A DNA stretch of 64,000 nucleotides from LSCE01 sp050485425 (lineage in GTDB: Bacteria > Pseudomonadota > Gammaproteobacteria > Nitrococcales > Aquisalimonadaceae), in the NCBI GenBank assembly GCA_050485425.1, contig JBJHBJ010000011.1, forward strand, positions 30,010 through 94,009. The letters are read 5' to 3'. Below, piece by piece: positions 1 through 7,738 of this stretch. The notes below the pieces were generated by a model. The model worked only from the letters and a program-made list of their open reading frames with translations, had not been told where the DNA came from and ran no database searches. A program made the translations under genes and the position numbers. Every line of letters starts with the position of its first letter. Position 1 is the first letter of the stretch.

Positions 1-256
1 GGCGGCGTCGGTGCTGGACAGGCCAGGGTTGAGCGAGCCGGTGGCGGCGACCGGGCAGGGTTGATGACACGGCGCTATCTTTCGTCACGGATTCTGCTAT
101 AGTGCGCCGGTTGATGCATTCCGGTCGGCATCATGCGTTCGTGCTTCATTCCCTTCTGGGCCTGCCCGAATTCATCATTTTCCTTCAAGCCTGGACCGGG
201 CCCGTGCCGATGGCGACATCCGTGCCGGGTAGGCAATCCAGAGATAAACAGAATAC

Positions 257-1516
257 ATGTCATTTCATGATCTCGGCCTTTCGGCCGCGCTGGTTCGTGC
301 CGTCAACGAACAGGGTTACGACACCCCGACCCCCATCCAGACCCAGGCCATTCCGGCCATTCTCGCCGGCGGCGATGTGATGGCTGCCGCCCAGACGGGC
401 ACCGGCAAGACTGCCGGTTTCACGCTGCCCATGCTGGAGTTGCTGGCGCGGACCCGGCCGGAAGGCCGGCGGCCCGTGCGGGCACTGGTGCTGACGCCTA
501 CCCGTGAGCTGGCCGCCCAGGTGCAGGAGAGCATCAACACCTACGGTGCCCACCTTCCGCTGAAGTCCGCCGTGATATTCGGTGGTGTCGGCATGCAGCC
601 TCAGGTCCAGCGACTGCGCGGCAGCGTGGACATTCTGGTGGCCACTCCGGGACGCCTGCTGGATCACATCCGCCAGCGTACCGTTGACCTCTCCCGCGTC
701 GAGATCCTGGTGCTGGACGAGGCCGACCGCATGCTGGACATGGGCTTCATCCGCGATATCCGGCGGGTGCTTGCCGCGCTGCCCAAGCAGCGCCAGACGC
801 TGCTGTTCTCCGCCACGTTTTCCGACGAGATCCGCTCACTTGCCCAGGGTATGCTGCACCAGCCCACCCTGGTGGAAGTAGCACGCCGGAACACGACTGC
901 GGAGCGGGTCAGCCAGACGGTTCATCCGGTCGGTCGCGACAACAAGCGCGCCCTGCTCAGCAGCCTGATCCGCGACGGTGGCTGGGATCAGGTTCTGGTC
1001 TTCACGCGTACCAAGCACGGCGCCGACCGCCTGGCCAAGCACCTGGAGAGCGACGGGCTTTCCGCCTCCGCTATTCATGGCAGGAAAAGCCAGGCGGCGC
1101 GGACGCGCGCACTCTCCGATTTCAAGAAGGGCGGGGTGCGGGTGCTGGTGGCCACGGATATTGCCGCACGCGGACTGGATATCGACCAGTTGCCCTATGT
1201 GGTGAACTACGAACTGCCCAATGTGCCGGAGGACTACGTGCACCGTATCGGCCGCACCGGCCGGGCCGGGCATGGCGGGCAGGCCGTTTCGCTGGTGTGC
1301 GTGGACGAGTTCAAGCTGCTGAAGGGCATCGAGGGCCTGCTGAAGAAGCCGCTGGAGAAGCAGGTGGTTCCAGGGTTCGAACCGGATCCGTCGGAAAAGC
1401 CCCAGCCGCTGTTCAAGAAACCCGTGCCGCGCGGTGCGGGCAAGAGCGGGGCGGGGCGCAACGGTGGGTCCGGGCGACGCGGAGCCCCGGCTAACGCCGG
1501 ACGCCGCCCCAACTGA
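257..1516 (+). CDS. rhlE: DEAD-box ATP-dependent RNA helicase, RhlE type
   Basis: This 419-residue protein is an ATP-dependent RNA helicase that remodels RNA duplexes, probably in ribosome maturation and mRNA turnover. All signature motifs are readable. The Q motif lies near residues 20-28, Walker A AAQTGTGKT is at 44-52, and PTRELAAQ and the DEAD box (154-157) follow. SATFS, ARGLDI and the HRIGRTGR arginine-finger motif complete the set. The lysine/arginine/glycine-rich C-terminal tail (about 375-419) is the usual RhlE RNA-binding extension. The N-terminus (MSFHDLGLS) is the standard RhlE start, although the ribosome-binding site is weak. A -10-like TATAGT at 98-103 would give a roughly 150-base leader, as often seen for cold-responsive helicases. 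The gene is monocistronic and ends at a strong hairpin. Confidence 0.95.
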   Translation: MSFHDLGLSAALVRAVNEQGYDTPTPIQTQAIPAILAGGDVMAAAQTGTGKTAGFTLPMLELLARTRPEGRRPVRALVLTPTRELAAQVQESINTYGAHLPLKSAVIFGGVGMQPQVQRLRGSVDILVATPGRLLDHIRQRTVDLSRVEILVLDEADRMLDMGFIRDIRRVLAALPKQRQTLLFSATFSDEIRSLAQGMLHQPTLVEVARRNTTAERVSQTVHPVGRDNKRALLSSLIRDGGWDQVLVFTRTKHGADRLAKHLESDGLSASAIHGRKSQAARTRALSDFKKGGVRVLVATDIAARGLDIDQLPYVVNYELPNVPEDYVHRIGRTGRAGHGGQAVSLVCVDEFKLLKGIEGLLKKPLEKQVVPGFEPDPSEKPQPLFKKPVPRGAGKSGAGRNGGSGRRGAPANAGRRPN

Positions 1517-1524
1517 TCCCCAAC

Positions 1525-1553
1525 TGACGCCCGCCGGACCGAGGCGGGCGTCA
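1525..1553. terminator. Bidirectional hairpin between rhlE and the patatin gene
   Basis: Perfect 11-bp stem (TGACGCCCGCC / GGCGGGCGTCA) with a 7-base loop. It lies just after the rhlE stop and includes the stop codon of the convergent gene. No long T-run follows, so termination strength is uncertain, but the position between converging genes fits a shared terminator. Confidence 0.7.
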
Positions 1554-2498
1554 GTCGTCTCCCAGCAGATCGCGAATGGCCGGTGCCATGCGCCGGGTTG
1601 CCGCTTCGCCCTCGGGAATCACGTCCTGGGCGCGGTCGAATTCCAGCAGGCCGATATGCGCCAGCCGCGGGGAGATCAGGATATCCGGCGGATCCCCGGC
1701 CATGCGGCTGCGGGTGATCCGGTCCTGCATGATGTTCACCGATGTGGCGGTTACCTGCATCAGTCCCGGCATCCCGGGCGTGCCCAACTGAGGAATCCTT
1801 AGCCAGGACGGGCGTTGGCGCAGGCCGCTGGCCAGACGGTCCATCCAGTTGGGGTCGGCCTGGCGGGTATCGCCATCGTCCACCGGCTGTTTGATCGGCT
1901 TGCGCCGGTTGTGACGACCGAGAATGTCGCCGTTCAGGCTCACGGCGATCACGCGGTCCGCACCCATCGCGCGACAAAGGGAAACAGGTACCGGATTGAC
2001 CAGACCGCCGTCCACCAGCCAGCGGCCTTGTTGTTCCACCGGTGTGAAGATGCCCGGCAGTGAGATGGACGCCCGCACCGCTTCCGCAACCGAGCCCTCG
2101 CGCAACCAGACTTCCAGACCGGTTTCCAGCTCGGTGGCGATGGCGCCGAAGGGCAGCCGGAGGTCCTCGAACCGGACGTCCCCGAAGTGTTCGCGGAAAG
2201 TGGCCACCAGGCGGCGTCCTTCGAAAAAGCCGCCTCCGGCAAACCGCAGGTCCATGTAGCCCAGCACGTCACGCCGGCCGAGCTTCAGCAGCCAGTTCTC
2301 GAATCCCTCCAGGGCACCGATGGCGTGCACGGCGCCGACGATCGCACCCACCGAGGTTCCGGTGATGATGTCCGGGTGAATATCCATTTCCGCCAGCGCC
2401 TTGATCACGCCCACATGCGCCCAGCCACGGGCCGAACCCGCGCCCAGCGCCAGGCCGATTCTGGGTCGTTCAAAGTCGTGCTGCTGCAAGGCTTCCAT
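1551..2498 (-). CDS. Patatin-like phospholipase, RssA family
   Basis: This 315-residue serine hydrolase of the patatin fold belongs to the short RssA/YchK group. The oxyanion loop (GLALGAGSARG, about residues 16-26) and the nucleophile elbow GTSVG (about 46-50) are intact. The matching DGG motif (VDGGLVNPVP, near 163-172) supplies the Asp of the Ser-Asp dyad. It probably acts on phospholipids or other acyl esters in the cytoplasm, but the substrate is not known. It is transcribed divergently from a second, unrelated patatin gene, with a TGC-N3-GCA palindrome in the 154-base gap. The start is an ATG with an AAGGG element immediately upstream. Confidence 0.88.
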   Translation of the reverse strand: MEALQQHDFERPRIGLALGAGSARGWAHVGVIKALAEMDIHPDIITGTSVGAIVGAVHAIGALEGFENWLLKLGRRDVLGYMDLRFAGGGFFEGRRLVATFREHFGDVRFEDLRLPFGAIATELETGLEVWLREGSVAEAVRASISLPGIFTPVEQQGRWLVDGGLVNPVPVSLCRAMGADRVIAVSLNGDILGRHNRRKPIKQPVDDGDTRQADPNWMDRLASGLRQRPSWLRIPQLGTPGMPGLMQVTATSVNIMQDRITRSRMAGDPPDILISPRLAHIGLLEFDRAQDVIPEGEAATRRMAPAIRDLLGDD

Positions 2499-2554
2499 CC
2501 CTTATTGCCAACCTTGCTGCCAAAGGGTACACACGTCTGCGGCACGGCACCATT

Positions 2555-2569
2555 TATTGCAGTGCAATA
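2555..2569. promoter_or_regulatory. Perfect palindrome TATTGCAGTGCAATA, PhaR-like operator candidate
   Basis: Seven-base arms (TATTGCA/TGCAATA) flank a single G in the control region between two divergent patatin genes. The TGC-N3-GCA core resembles the site bound by PhaR, the polyhydroxyalkanoate-granule repressor (described as CTGC-N3-GCAG in alphaproteobacteria). The assignment is by similarity of pattern and neighbouring genes only. Confidence 0.5.
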
Positions 2570-2607
2570 TGCCGTTGTGTCACTGTAGGCGGCGTCAACC
2601 GCGGGCG

Positions 2608-2630
2608 CGGGTGCCGGCCATCGGCACCCG
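2608..2630. repeat. Hairpin in the leader of the second patatin gene
   Basis: Nine-base arms CGGGTGCCG/CGGCACCCG around a 5-base loop, about 22 bases before the likely GTG start of the downstream patatin gene. It could be a leader hairpin affecting translation or a second operator. Nothing in the sequence decides which. Confidence 0.4.
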
Positions 2631-2652
2631 GTAATGATGCAGGGAGGTGACG

Positions 2653-3720
2653 GTGGCAGCCAGTACGTCTTCCCGGAGTCTCGATCTCGCCTTGCAGGGC
2701 GGCGGGTCCCATGGGGCGTTCACCTGGGGCGTGCTGGACCGCCTGCTGGAGCAGGAGGATGTCGACTTCGGCGGTGTCAGCGGTACCAGCGCCGGCGCCA
2801 TGAATGCCGTGGTGCTGGCCACCGGCTGGGCCAGGGGTGGAAGGCAGGGTGCCAGCGACGCCCTCCGGGCGTTCTGGCTGGACGTCGGTCGTGCCGGAGA
2901 GGGGCCCCTGCCGGGCAGTTGCGCCTCGCAACTGCTGTTCGGGCACTGGGCGCCGTCGTTTGTCCCGTTCTACCGCTTCTTCGATGCCTTTTCGCGTTTC
3001 GTTTCTCCGTACCAGTCCAACCCCTTCAACCTGAACCCCCTGCGGGAACTGGTCGAGCGCCATGTCGATTTCGACAAAGTGGCCGGATTGGATGACCTGC
3101 GTGTATTCGTCTGTGCCACCAATGTGCATACCGGCAAGCAGCGGGTGTTTCGCAACCACGAGTTGAGCAGCGATGTGGTTCTGGCGTCCGCCTGCCTGCC
3201 GCTGCTGTTCCACGCCGTGGAGATCGAGGGCGAGGCCTACTGGGACGGCGGCTACAGCGGAAACCCGGCGCTGCTGCCCCTGGTCACAGAATGCCGGCAG
3301 GGCGATCTCATGCTGGTGCAGATCAACCCGGTGGAACGGGCCGAAACCCCGCGCAGCGCCGACAGGATTGTGGACCGCATCAACGAGATCAGCTTCAACA
3401 ACAGCCTGCATCAGGAATTGCGTACGGTGGCCCTGATCAAGCGGCTGCTGGACGAGGAGGAGGCGTCCGGCCACAGCTACACCGGTGAACTGTTCCGGAA
3501 GATTCACGGCCTGCATCTGCACCGCATCGAGGGCGCCAAGGAACTGAGCGGTTTCGAGACCATCACCCGGCTCAGTGCCCGCGTGCATTTCCTGGAGCAG
3601 TTGCACGACATCGGCTATCGCTGCGCGGATGACTGGCTGAAGAAGCACGGCAGGGCCATCGGCCGCAACTCCACGGTGGATCTGTTCGGCGAGTACTGCG
3701 ATTTCATGCAGGGAGTATGA
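2653..3720 (+). CDS. Patatin-like hydrolase (DUF3734-type), possible PHB-linked
   Basis: This protein of about 355 residues has the patatin signature LALQGGGSHGAF, the nucleophile elbow GTSAG and a DGG motif (YWDGGYSGNP). The C-terminal third resembles the DUF3734 extension of patatins often encoded beside 3-hydroxybutyrate dehydrogenase genes. It lies 3 bases from a GntP permease gene, and the two are surely cotranscribed. That context and the upstream TGC-N3-GCA palindrome suggest a role in intracellular polyester or hydroxybutyrate metabolism, but this is inference. Start: the strong AGGGAGG at 2641-2647 is best spaced for the GTG at 2653. An in-frame GTG at 2647 overlaps that element. Confidence 0.85.
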   Translation: MAASTSSRSLDLALQGGGSHGAFTWGVLDRLLEQEDVDFGGVSGTSAGAMNAVVLATGWARGGRQGASDALRAFWLDVGRAGEGPLPGSCASQLLFGHWAPSFVPFYRFFDAFSRFVSPYQSNPFNLNPLRELVERHVDFDKVAGLDDLRVFVCATNVHTGKQRVFRNHELSSDVVLASACLPLLFHAVEIEGEAYWDGGYSGNPALLPLVTECRQGDLMLVQINPVERAETPRSADRIVDRINEISFNNSLHQELRTVALIKRLLDEEEASGHSYTGELFRKIHGLHLHRIEGAKELSGFETITRLSARVHFLEQLHDIGYRCADDWLKKHGRAIGRNSTVDLFGEYCDFMQGV

Positions 3721-3723
3721 GGC

Positions 3724-5181
3724 ATGGGTACGCTGGGCATCGTCATCGCATTGCTGCTGCTGATCCTGCTGGCGTATCGCGGGTACAGCGTCATCGTACT
3801 GGCGCCCCTGGCGGCGCTGCTGGCTGTGGTGCTGCAATTCGACGCGCCCATCCTGGCCAGTTACACCCAGGTCTTCATGACTGCGACCGGCCGGTTCATC
3901 GCCCAGTTCTTTCCACTGTTCCTGCTGGGGGCGCTGTTCGGGCGCTTCATGGAAGACTCCGGCGCGGCCCATGCCATCGCCCGCCAGCTGACCCAGTGGC
4001 TGGGACCGCCCAACGCGGTGCTGGCCGTCGTGCTGGCCTGCGCGGCCCTGACCTATGGCGGCGTGTCGCTGTTCGTGGTGGCGTTTGCGGTCTTTCCCAT
4101 CGCCGCTGCCATGTTCCGGGAAGCGGACATTCCCCGCCGCCTGATACCGGCAACCATTGCGCTGGGCGCGTTCACCTTCACGATGACGGCACTGCCCGGT
4201 ACGCCGGCCATCCAGAACGCCATTCCCATGCCGCATTTCGGCACCACGCCCTTTGCGGCCCCCGGGCTGGGCATCATTGCCGGGCTGATCATGTTCGGCC
4301 TGGGCATGGCCTGGCTGTTGTTCCGTACCCGCCAGGCAGCCCGGGCGGGAGAAGGCTACGGGGACCCGGGCAGCGAGCCGCAAGCCGGGGGCAGGAAGGA
4401 TATCCGCGAGCATGCCCAGGGGGAGGGCTACGATGTCATGGAGATCGACGCGTCAGGGAACGGCTCTGCGCCACCGGCCATGGGGCTGGTGCTGGCGCTT
4501 TCGCCCATCCTGCTGGTGGTGGTGCTGAACTACGTGCTTTCCACCATCGTGTTCCCGGCCATGGACGCCGATTACCTGGCATCGCCGCAGTTCGGTGCCA
4601 CCAATATCGACTCCGTGGCCGGCATCTGGGCGATCATCTGTGCGCTGGCGACGGCCAACCTGTATCTCGTGGCCATCAGCCCGCGGCTGCGTGCCGGCTT
4701 CAGGGCAAGCCTGGACAACGGCGCAAACGCGGCCGTGGCCCCGATCCTGAATACCGCCTCGCTGGTGGGCTTCGGCGCCGTGGTGGCAACCCTGTCGGGG
4801 TTCGTGGTGGTACGCGACACGGTGCTGGGCCTGTCGCCGGACAATCCGCTGATATCGCTGTCCGTAGCCGTGAATGTCCTGGCGGGCATCACCGGGTCCG
4901 CCTCCGGCGGCATGAGTATCGCGCTGGACGTGCTGGGTCAGACCTATCTGGAGATGGCCAGAGCACTCGGCATGAATCCGGAGTTGCTGCACCGGGTAAC
5001 CGCCATTGCCACCGGCGGCCTGGATGCGCTGCCGCATAACGGTGCGGTGATCACGCTGCTCTCCATCTGCGGTCTGTCACACCGGCAATCCTATGGAGAC
5101 ATCGCGGTTGTGGCAGTGCTGAGCCCCCTGGTATCGCTGGTGGCGGTGGTGATACTGGGCAGTCTGTTCGGTTCCTTCTGA
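3724..5181 (+). CDS. GntP-family permease
   Basis: This 485-residue inner-membrane protein has about 12 hydrophobic segments and the general organisation of the GntP (gluconate:H+ symporter) family. A cytoplasmic charged loop (about 200-245) separates two membrane halves. Conserved-looking stretches include LTYGGVSLFVVAFAVFP and SGGMSIALDVLG. Family members carry gluconate, other sugar acids or short hydroxy acids. The position directly behind a DUF3734-type patatin gene favours 3-hydroxybutyrate or a similar hydroxy acid, which is inference. The ATG is preceded by a purine-rich site overlapping the end of the upstream gene. Confidence 0.85.
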   Translation: MGTLGIVIALLLLILLAYRGYSVIVLAPLAALLAVVLQFDAPILASYTQVFMTATGRFIAQFFPLFLLGALFGRFMEDSGAAHAIARQLTQWLGPPNAVLAVVLACAALTYGGVSLFVVAFAVFPIAAAMFREADIPRRLIPATIALGAFTFTMTALPGTPAIQNAIPMPHFGTTPFAAPGLGIIAGLIMFGLGMAWLLFRTRQAARAGEGYGDPGSEPQAGGRKDIREHAQGEGYDVMEIDASGNGSAPPAMGLVLALSPILLVVVLNYVLSTIVFPAMDADYLASPQFGATNIDSVAGIWAIICALATANLYLVAISPRLRAGFRASLDNGANAAVAPILNTASLVGFGAVVATLSGFVVVRDTVLGLSPDNPLISLSVAVNVLAGITGSASGGMSIALDVLGQTYLEMARALGMNPELLHRVTAIATGGLDALPHNGAVITLLSICGLSHRQSYGDIAVVAVLSPLVSLVAVVILGSLFGSF

Positions 5182-5225
5182 GACGTGACGAGACACCCGG
5201 ACAGGTTGGTAATCACGGAGACGAA

Positions 5226-5501
5226 ATGAGCCACGTGGAGATCCATTACTGCAAACAATGCCGCTGGTTGCTGCGCTCCGCCTGGATGGCGCAGGAACTG
5301 CTGACCACCTTCGAGGGGGAGATCACCGCGCTCACCCTGCGACCGGGGACCGGTGGTGTGTTCGAGGTACGTATCGACGGCACGCTGATCTGGTCGCGCA
5401 AGCAGGAAGGCCGCTTCCCCGAAATCACCGAACTCAAGCAGCGTGTGCGCGATGCGGTGGCGCCGGATCGCGACCTGGGTCATAGCGACCGGAAGACCTG
5501 A
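5226..5501 (+). CDS. SelT/SelW/SelH (Rdx) family protein
   Basis: This 91-residue thioredoxin-like protein has the redox motif CKQC at residues 9-12. In animal SelW the second half of this motif is selenocysteine, and here both positions are cysteine. Bacterial members are believed to act in thiol redox chemistry, but no substrate is established. The typical features EITALTLRPGTGGVFEV and a terminal helix are present. It starts 44 bases after the GntP permease gene and probably ends that operon. An upstream GGAG-type site supports the ATG. Confidence 0.88.
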   Translation: MSHVEIHYCKQCRWLLRSAWMAQELLTTFEGEITALTLRPGTGGVFEVRIDGTLIWSRKQEGRFPEITELKQRVRDAVAPDRDLGHSDRKT

Positions 5502-5518
5502 ACCCATGGTCGTCGCAA

Positions 5519-5547
5519 TTGACAAGCGCGGAATAATGGTTAGTGTA
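5519..5547 (+). promoter_or_regulatory. marR promoter with perfect -35 TTGACA
   Basis: TTGACA at 5519-5524 is followed after 16 bases by a weak -10 (TAGTGT, 5541-5546). The MarR-box palindrome at 5539-5552 covers the -10, the expected geometry for autorepression. The -10 match is poor, so the exact start site is uncertain. Confidence 0.5.
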
Positions 5548-5552
5548 CTGAG
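5539..5552. promoter_or_regulatory. Regulon box 1, upstream of marR
   Basis: GTTAGTGTACTGAG matches the palindrome ATCAGT-N2-ACTGAT at 11 of 14 positions counted against the perfect copy at 14586. It is followed by TAAT as in the other copies, but lacks their TTGRTG tail. It overlaps the marR -10 region, which fits negative autoregulation. Confidence 0.6.
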
Positions 5553-5701
5553 TAATGAAGTGTGTGTTGGGCGCAGGTGCACCATCATGCGAGGGTGACA
5601 GGGCACTGCGGCGGGTGGCATCGTAAAGAGGCGTTATGGCGCCCCGTTTCTGCGGCTGCATGGCGCATTGTCAACGGCGCAGGATACAGAAAGGTACACG
5701 C

Positions 5702-6214
5702 ATGCCACGCTCGTCGAAATCCGCAGCCGCCCTGGAAGAGCGGCTGCAGACCATTCATGACACCCTCGCGCACCGCCCGGGCTTCCTGATTCGCCGCCTC
5801 CACCAGATCCATATCGCGCTGTTTCTGGAAGAGTGCGCCGAATTCAGGGTCACGCCGGTGCAATACAGCATCATGACCGCATTGCGTGACAGCGAGCTGG
5901 ATCAACGCTCGATCGCCAACAGCGTCGGCATCGATCGTGCTACCACGGCGGAAGTGTTGCGCAGGCTGGAGAAAAACGGCTGGTTGCAGCGCAGGCGCAG
6001 CCCTGAAGACGGCCGGCGACGCATTGCCAGCCTGTCTCGTGAAGGCCTGGCATTGCTGCAGAAGATGGACGACAAGGCCCAGCGGGCCCATGAGCGCACC
6101 GTGCAGCCCTTGCGCAAGCGTGAGCGCGAGCGTTTCCTGGCTTACCTGGCGCGGCTGGTGGACGCCAACAACGAATACGGCCGGGCACCGATGGACCTGC
6201 CTGACACGCGCTGA
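5702..6214 (+). CDS. MarR-family transcriptional regulator
   Basis: This 170-residue winged-helix dimeric DNA-binding protein has the typical MarR layout. An N-terminal dimerisation helix precedes a helix-turn-helix around residues 60-85 (LDQRSIANSVGIDRATTAEVLRRL). A wing with the DGRR motif (about 100-105) comes next, and a C-terminal helix re-enters the dimer interface. MarR proteins sense small aromatic or acidic ligands and usually repress nearby catabolic genes. Here a palindrome overlaps its own promoter and recurs before three other operons to the right, so it is the best candidate regulator of the catabolic island. Start chosen at the ATG after an AGGTACACGC leader. An in-frame ATG 66 bases upstream adds a cysteine-rich segment not typical of the family. 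Confidence 0.9.
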   Translation: MPRSSKSAAALEERLQTIHDTLAHRPGFLIRRLHQIHIALFLEECAEFRVTPVQYSIMTALRDSELDQRSIANSVGIDRATTAEVLRRLEKNGWLQRRRSPEDGRRRIASLSREGLALLQKMDDKAQRAHERTVQPLRKRERERFLAYLARLVDANNEYGRAPMDLPDTR

Positions 6215-6295
6215 CCGGCTTGCCCGGCTGCGTACCGGGCCGGCGATTGATGCCCCGCCAGTTTCTCCGGATCAGCGGACTGGACAGGGGGCAAT

Positions 6296-7468
6296 GTGAA
6301 CATACAAGACGATGCTGCCGACGAGCAGGACACCGCTACGCGGGCTGCCGCCGAAAGGCTTGCTGCCGTGGAACCGGAATGGTTTGCCACGGTCCGCGCC
6401 GATGAACTGCTCGGTCTGGAACGGCGGGTGCTGCTGCATGCCGGGCCGGGCTTTTCGTCCCCGGACCTGATTCCCCCGCCGCTGCTGAATGCCGCGGTGG
6501 TCGCCTTGCTTTTCGAAGGCGAAGCGGACAGTGAGCCGCACGCCCGCGAGATGATCCTGGCCGGGGACGTCGCGCTGTGCCCGGCGCAGGACCACGGCGT
6601 GGTTACCCCGCTCGCCGCGGTGGTGTCGTCGTCCATGTGGCTGCATGCGGTGCGCGACACGAAAGAGGGCGCTCCGGGCATGGCCTGTGCGCCGGTCAGC
6701 GAGGGTACCGGACCGGCCCAGCGTTTCGGGCTGGCCGGCCCGGCTGTGGTCGAGCGGTTGACGGTGGTCCACCGTGAGTTTGCGCCCGCGCTGGCAGCCC
6801 TGGACACCCGCCAGGTGGATGTCTTCGCCCTGGCGGCGGCCGGTCTGCAGCAGGGGGACGAACTCCACGCTCGTGTCGGTGTGGCCTCGGAGTTGCTGGC
6901 GACCCGGCTGGCCGCTCTCGGACTCGGTGGTGACGCCGAAGCCTTTTCCAGTGCTAATCCACAAAGCTTCCTCAATCTCTGGATGGCCGTTTGCCGTTGC
7001 ATGCTCGATGCGGCGGCGACGCAACGTTCGGGTGCTCTGCTGGTGGCCGCGGGCGGCAACGGCCGGGAGTTCGGTGTCCAGGTATCCGGGAGTCCGGGGC
7101 ATTGGCGTGCCGCCACTGCCGAGCCACCGCAGGGGCCGGCCCTGGCACCGGCACTCGCCGGCAAGCGCCGGCTCCCGGCGATCGGGGATAGCGCGGTCAT
7201 CGACGCAGTGGGCTTCGGGGCCCTGGCTCTGGATGCCGCGCCGGCATTTGCCGCCGTGCTGGGATCCGATGTGGTGACCCGATTGCAGCAGGCTGCGGAA
7301 CATCTGCTGACCACGCCCCATCCCGGACTGGCCAGACGGGTGGGGGTGAATGCCGGTCGCGTCTCCGGGCGGGCCATGCCCGGCGTCTGCCTGGCGGCGC
7401 TGGACGCCTCCGGTGAAGCTGGCCTCGTGGGACGCGGAATTTCCTTCCATCCACTCTCCCTGTACTGA
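6296..7468 (+). CDS. DUF1116 protein, AllG/YlbE-like (oxamate carbamoyltransferase family), orphan
   Basis: This 390-residue protein matches the DUF1116 pattern: a LLHAGP block (46-51), a central SEGTG..RFG segment, the LQQGDELHAR block, a GREFGVQVSG stretch and a GDSAVIDAVGFGALALDAAPAF block. E. coli AllG (YlbE) of this family works with AllF and AllH as oxamate carbamoyltransferase in allantoin breakdown. No AllF (FdrA), AllH (DUF2877) or carbamate kinase gene is seen here. The sequence has also drifted from the family at several usually invariant positions. It follows marR by 81 bases and is probably cotranscribed. A role in handling an N-carbamoyl or ureido intermediate of the island is plausible but unproven. 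The start is GTG, with AGGGGG upstream. Confidence 0.75.
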   Translation: MNIQDDAADEQDTATRAAAERLAAVEPEWFATVRADELLGLERRVLLHAGPGFSSPDLIPPPLLNAAVVALLFEGEADSEPHAREMILAGDVALCPAQDHGVVTPLAAVVSSSMWLHAVRDTKEGAPGMACAPVSEGTGPAQRFGLAGPAVVERLTVVHREFAPALAALDTRQVDVFALAAAGLQQGDELHARVGVASELLATRLAALGLGGDAEAFSSANPQSFLNLWMAVCRCMLDAAATQRSGALLVAAGGNGREFGVQVSGSPGHWRAATAEPPQGPALAPALAGKRRLPAIGDSAVIDAVGFGALALDAAPAFAAVLGSDVVTRLQQAAEHLLTTPHPGLARRVGVNAGRVSGRAMPGVCLAALDASGEAGLVGRGISFHPLSLY

Positions 7469-7532
7469 CTTCCCCCGACGGCGCCGCGGCCTGAATACGA
7501 ATGCATTGAAATGGTGCGACTCGCGCATAGTA

Positions 7533-7557
7533 AGCAGTACACTGATTAATTTTGGTG
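7533..7557. promoter_or_regulatory. Regulon box 2, upstream of the first transporter operon
   Basis: AGCAGTACACTGAT (7533-7546) is one base off the palindrome ATCAGT-N2-ACTGAT and is followed at once by TAATTTTGGTG (7547-7557). The same 25-base arrangement occurs at 14586 and 25932. The TTGGTG end could be a -35 element for the binding-protein operon that starts 181 bases later, with the palindrome just upstream of it. The rest of the 270-base gap (7469-7738) shows no gene. Confidence 0.65.
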
Positions 7558-7738
7558 CGCGTCCAGGAGGTGTTGATTGTGTAAGCCATTGTGATGGCGA
7601 CAAATTACATTCTGGCCTGGAAAGTGCAACAAATTTCCTGAGTTCGCATTTGCCATGATCACCGGCGTTCGGGAGGGAGGCGCGGACTCGCCGGGGGCGT
7701 CCTCTGGGCGGCTTGTCGTCTTCGCATAAGAGGAATGG

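Noticed and set aside
2554..4413. Open frame of 619 codons on the minus strand
   Set aside because: It lies opposite the patatin and GntP genes, has a Gln/His/Gly/Arg-rich composition with no family motif, and is a by-product of high-GC codon use in the real genes.
5226..5501. Selenoprotein with in-frame TGA
   Set aside because: The redox motif is CKQC with ordinary cysteine codons and there is no internal TGA. It is a cysteine homologue of SelW.
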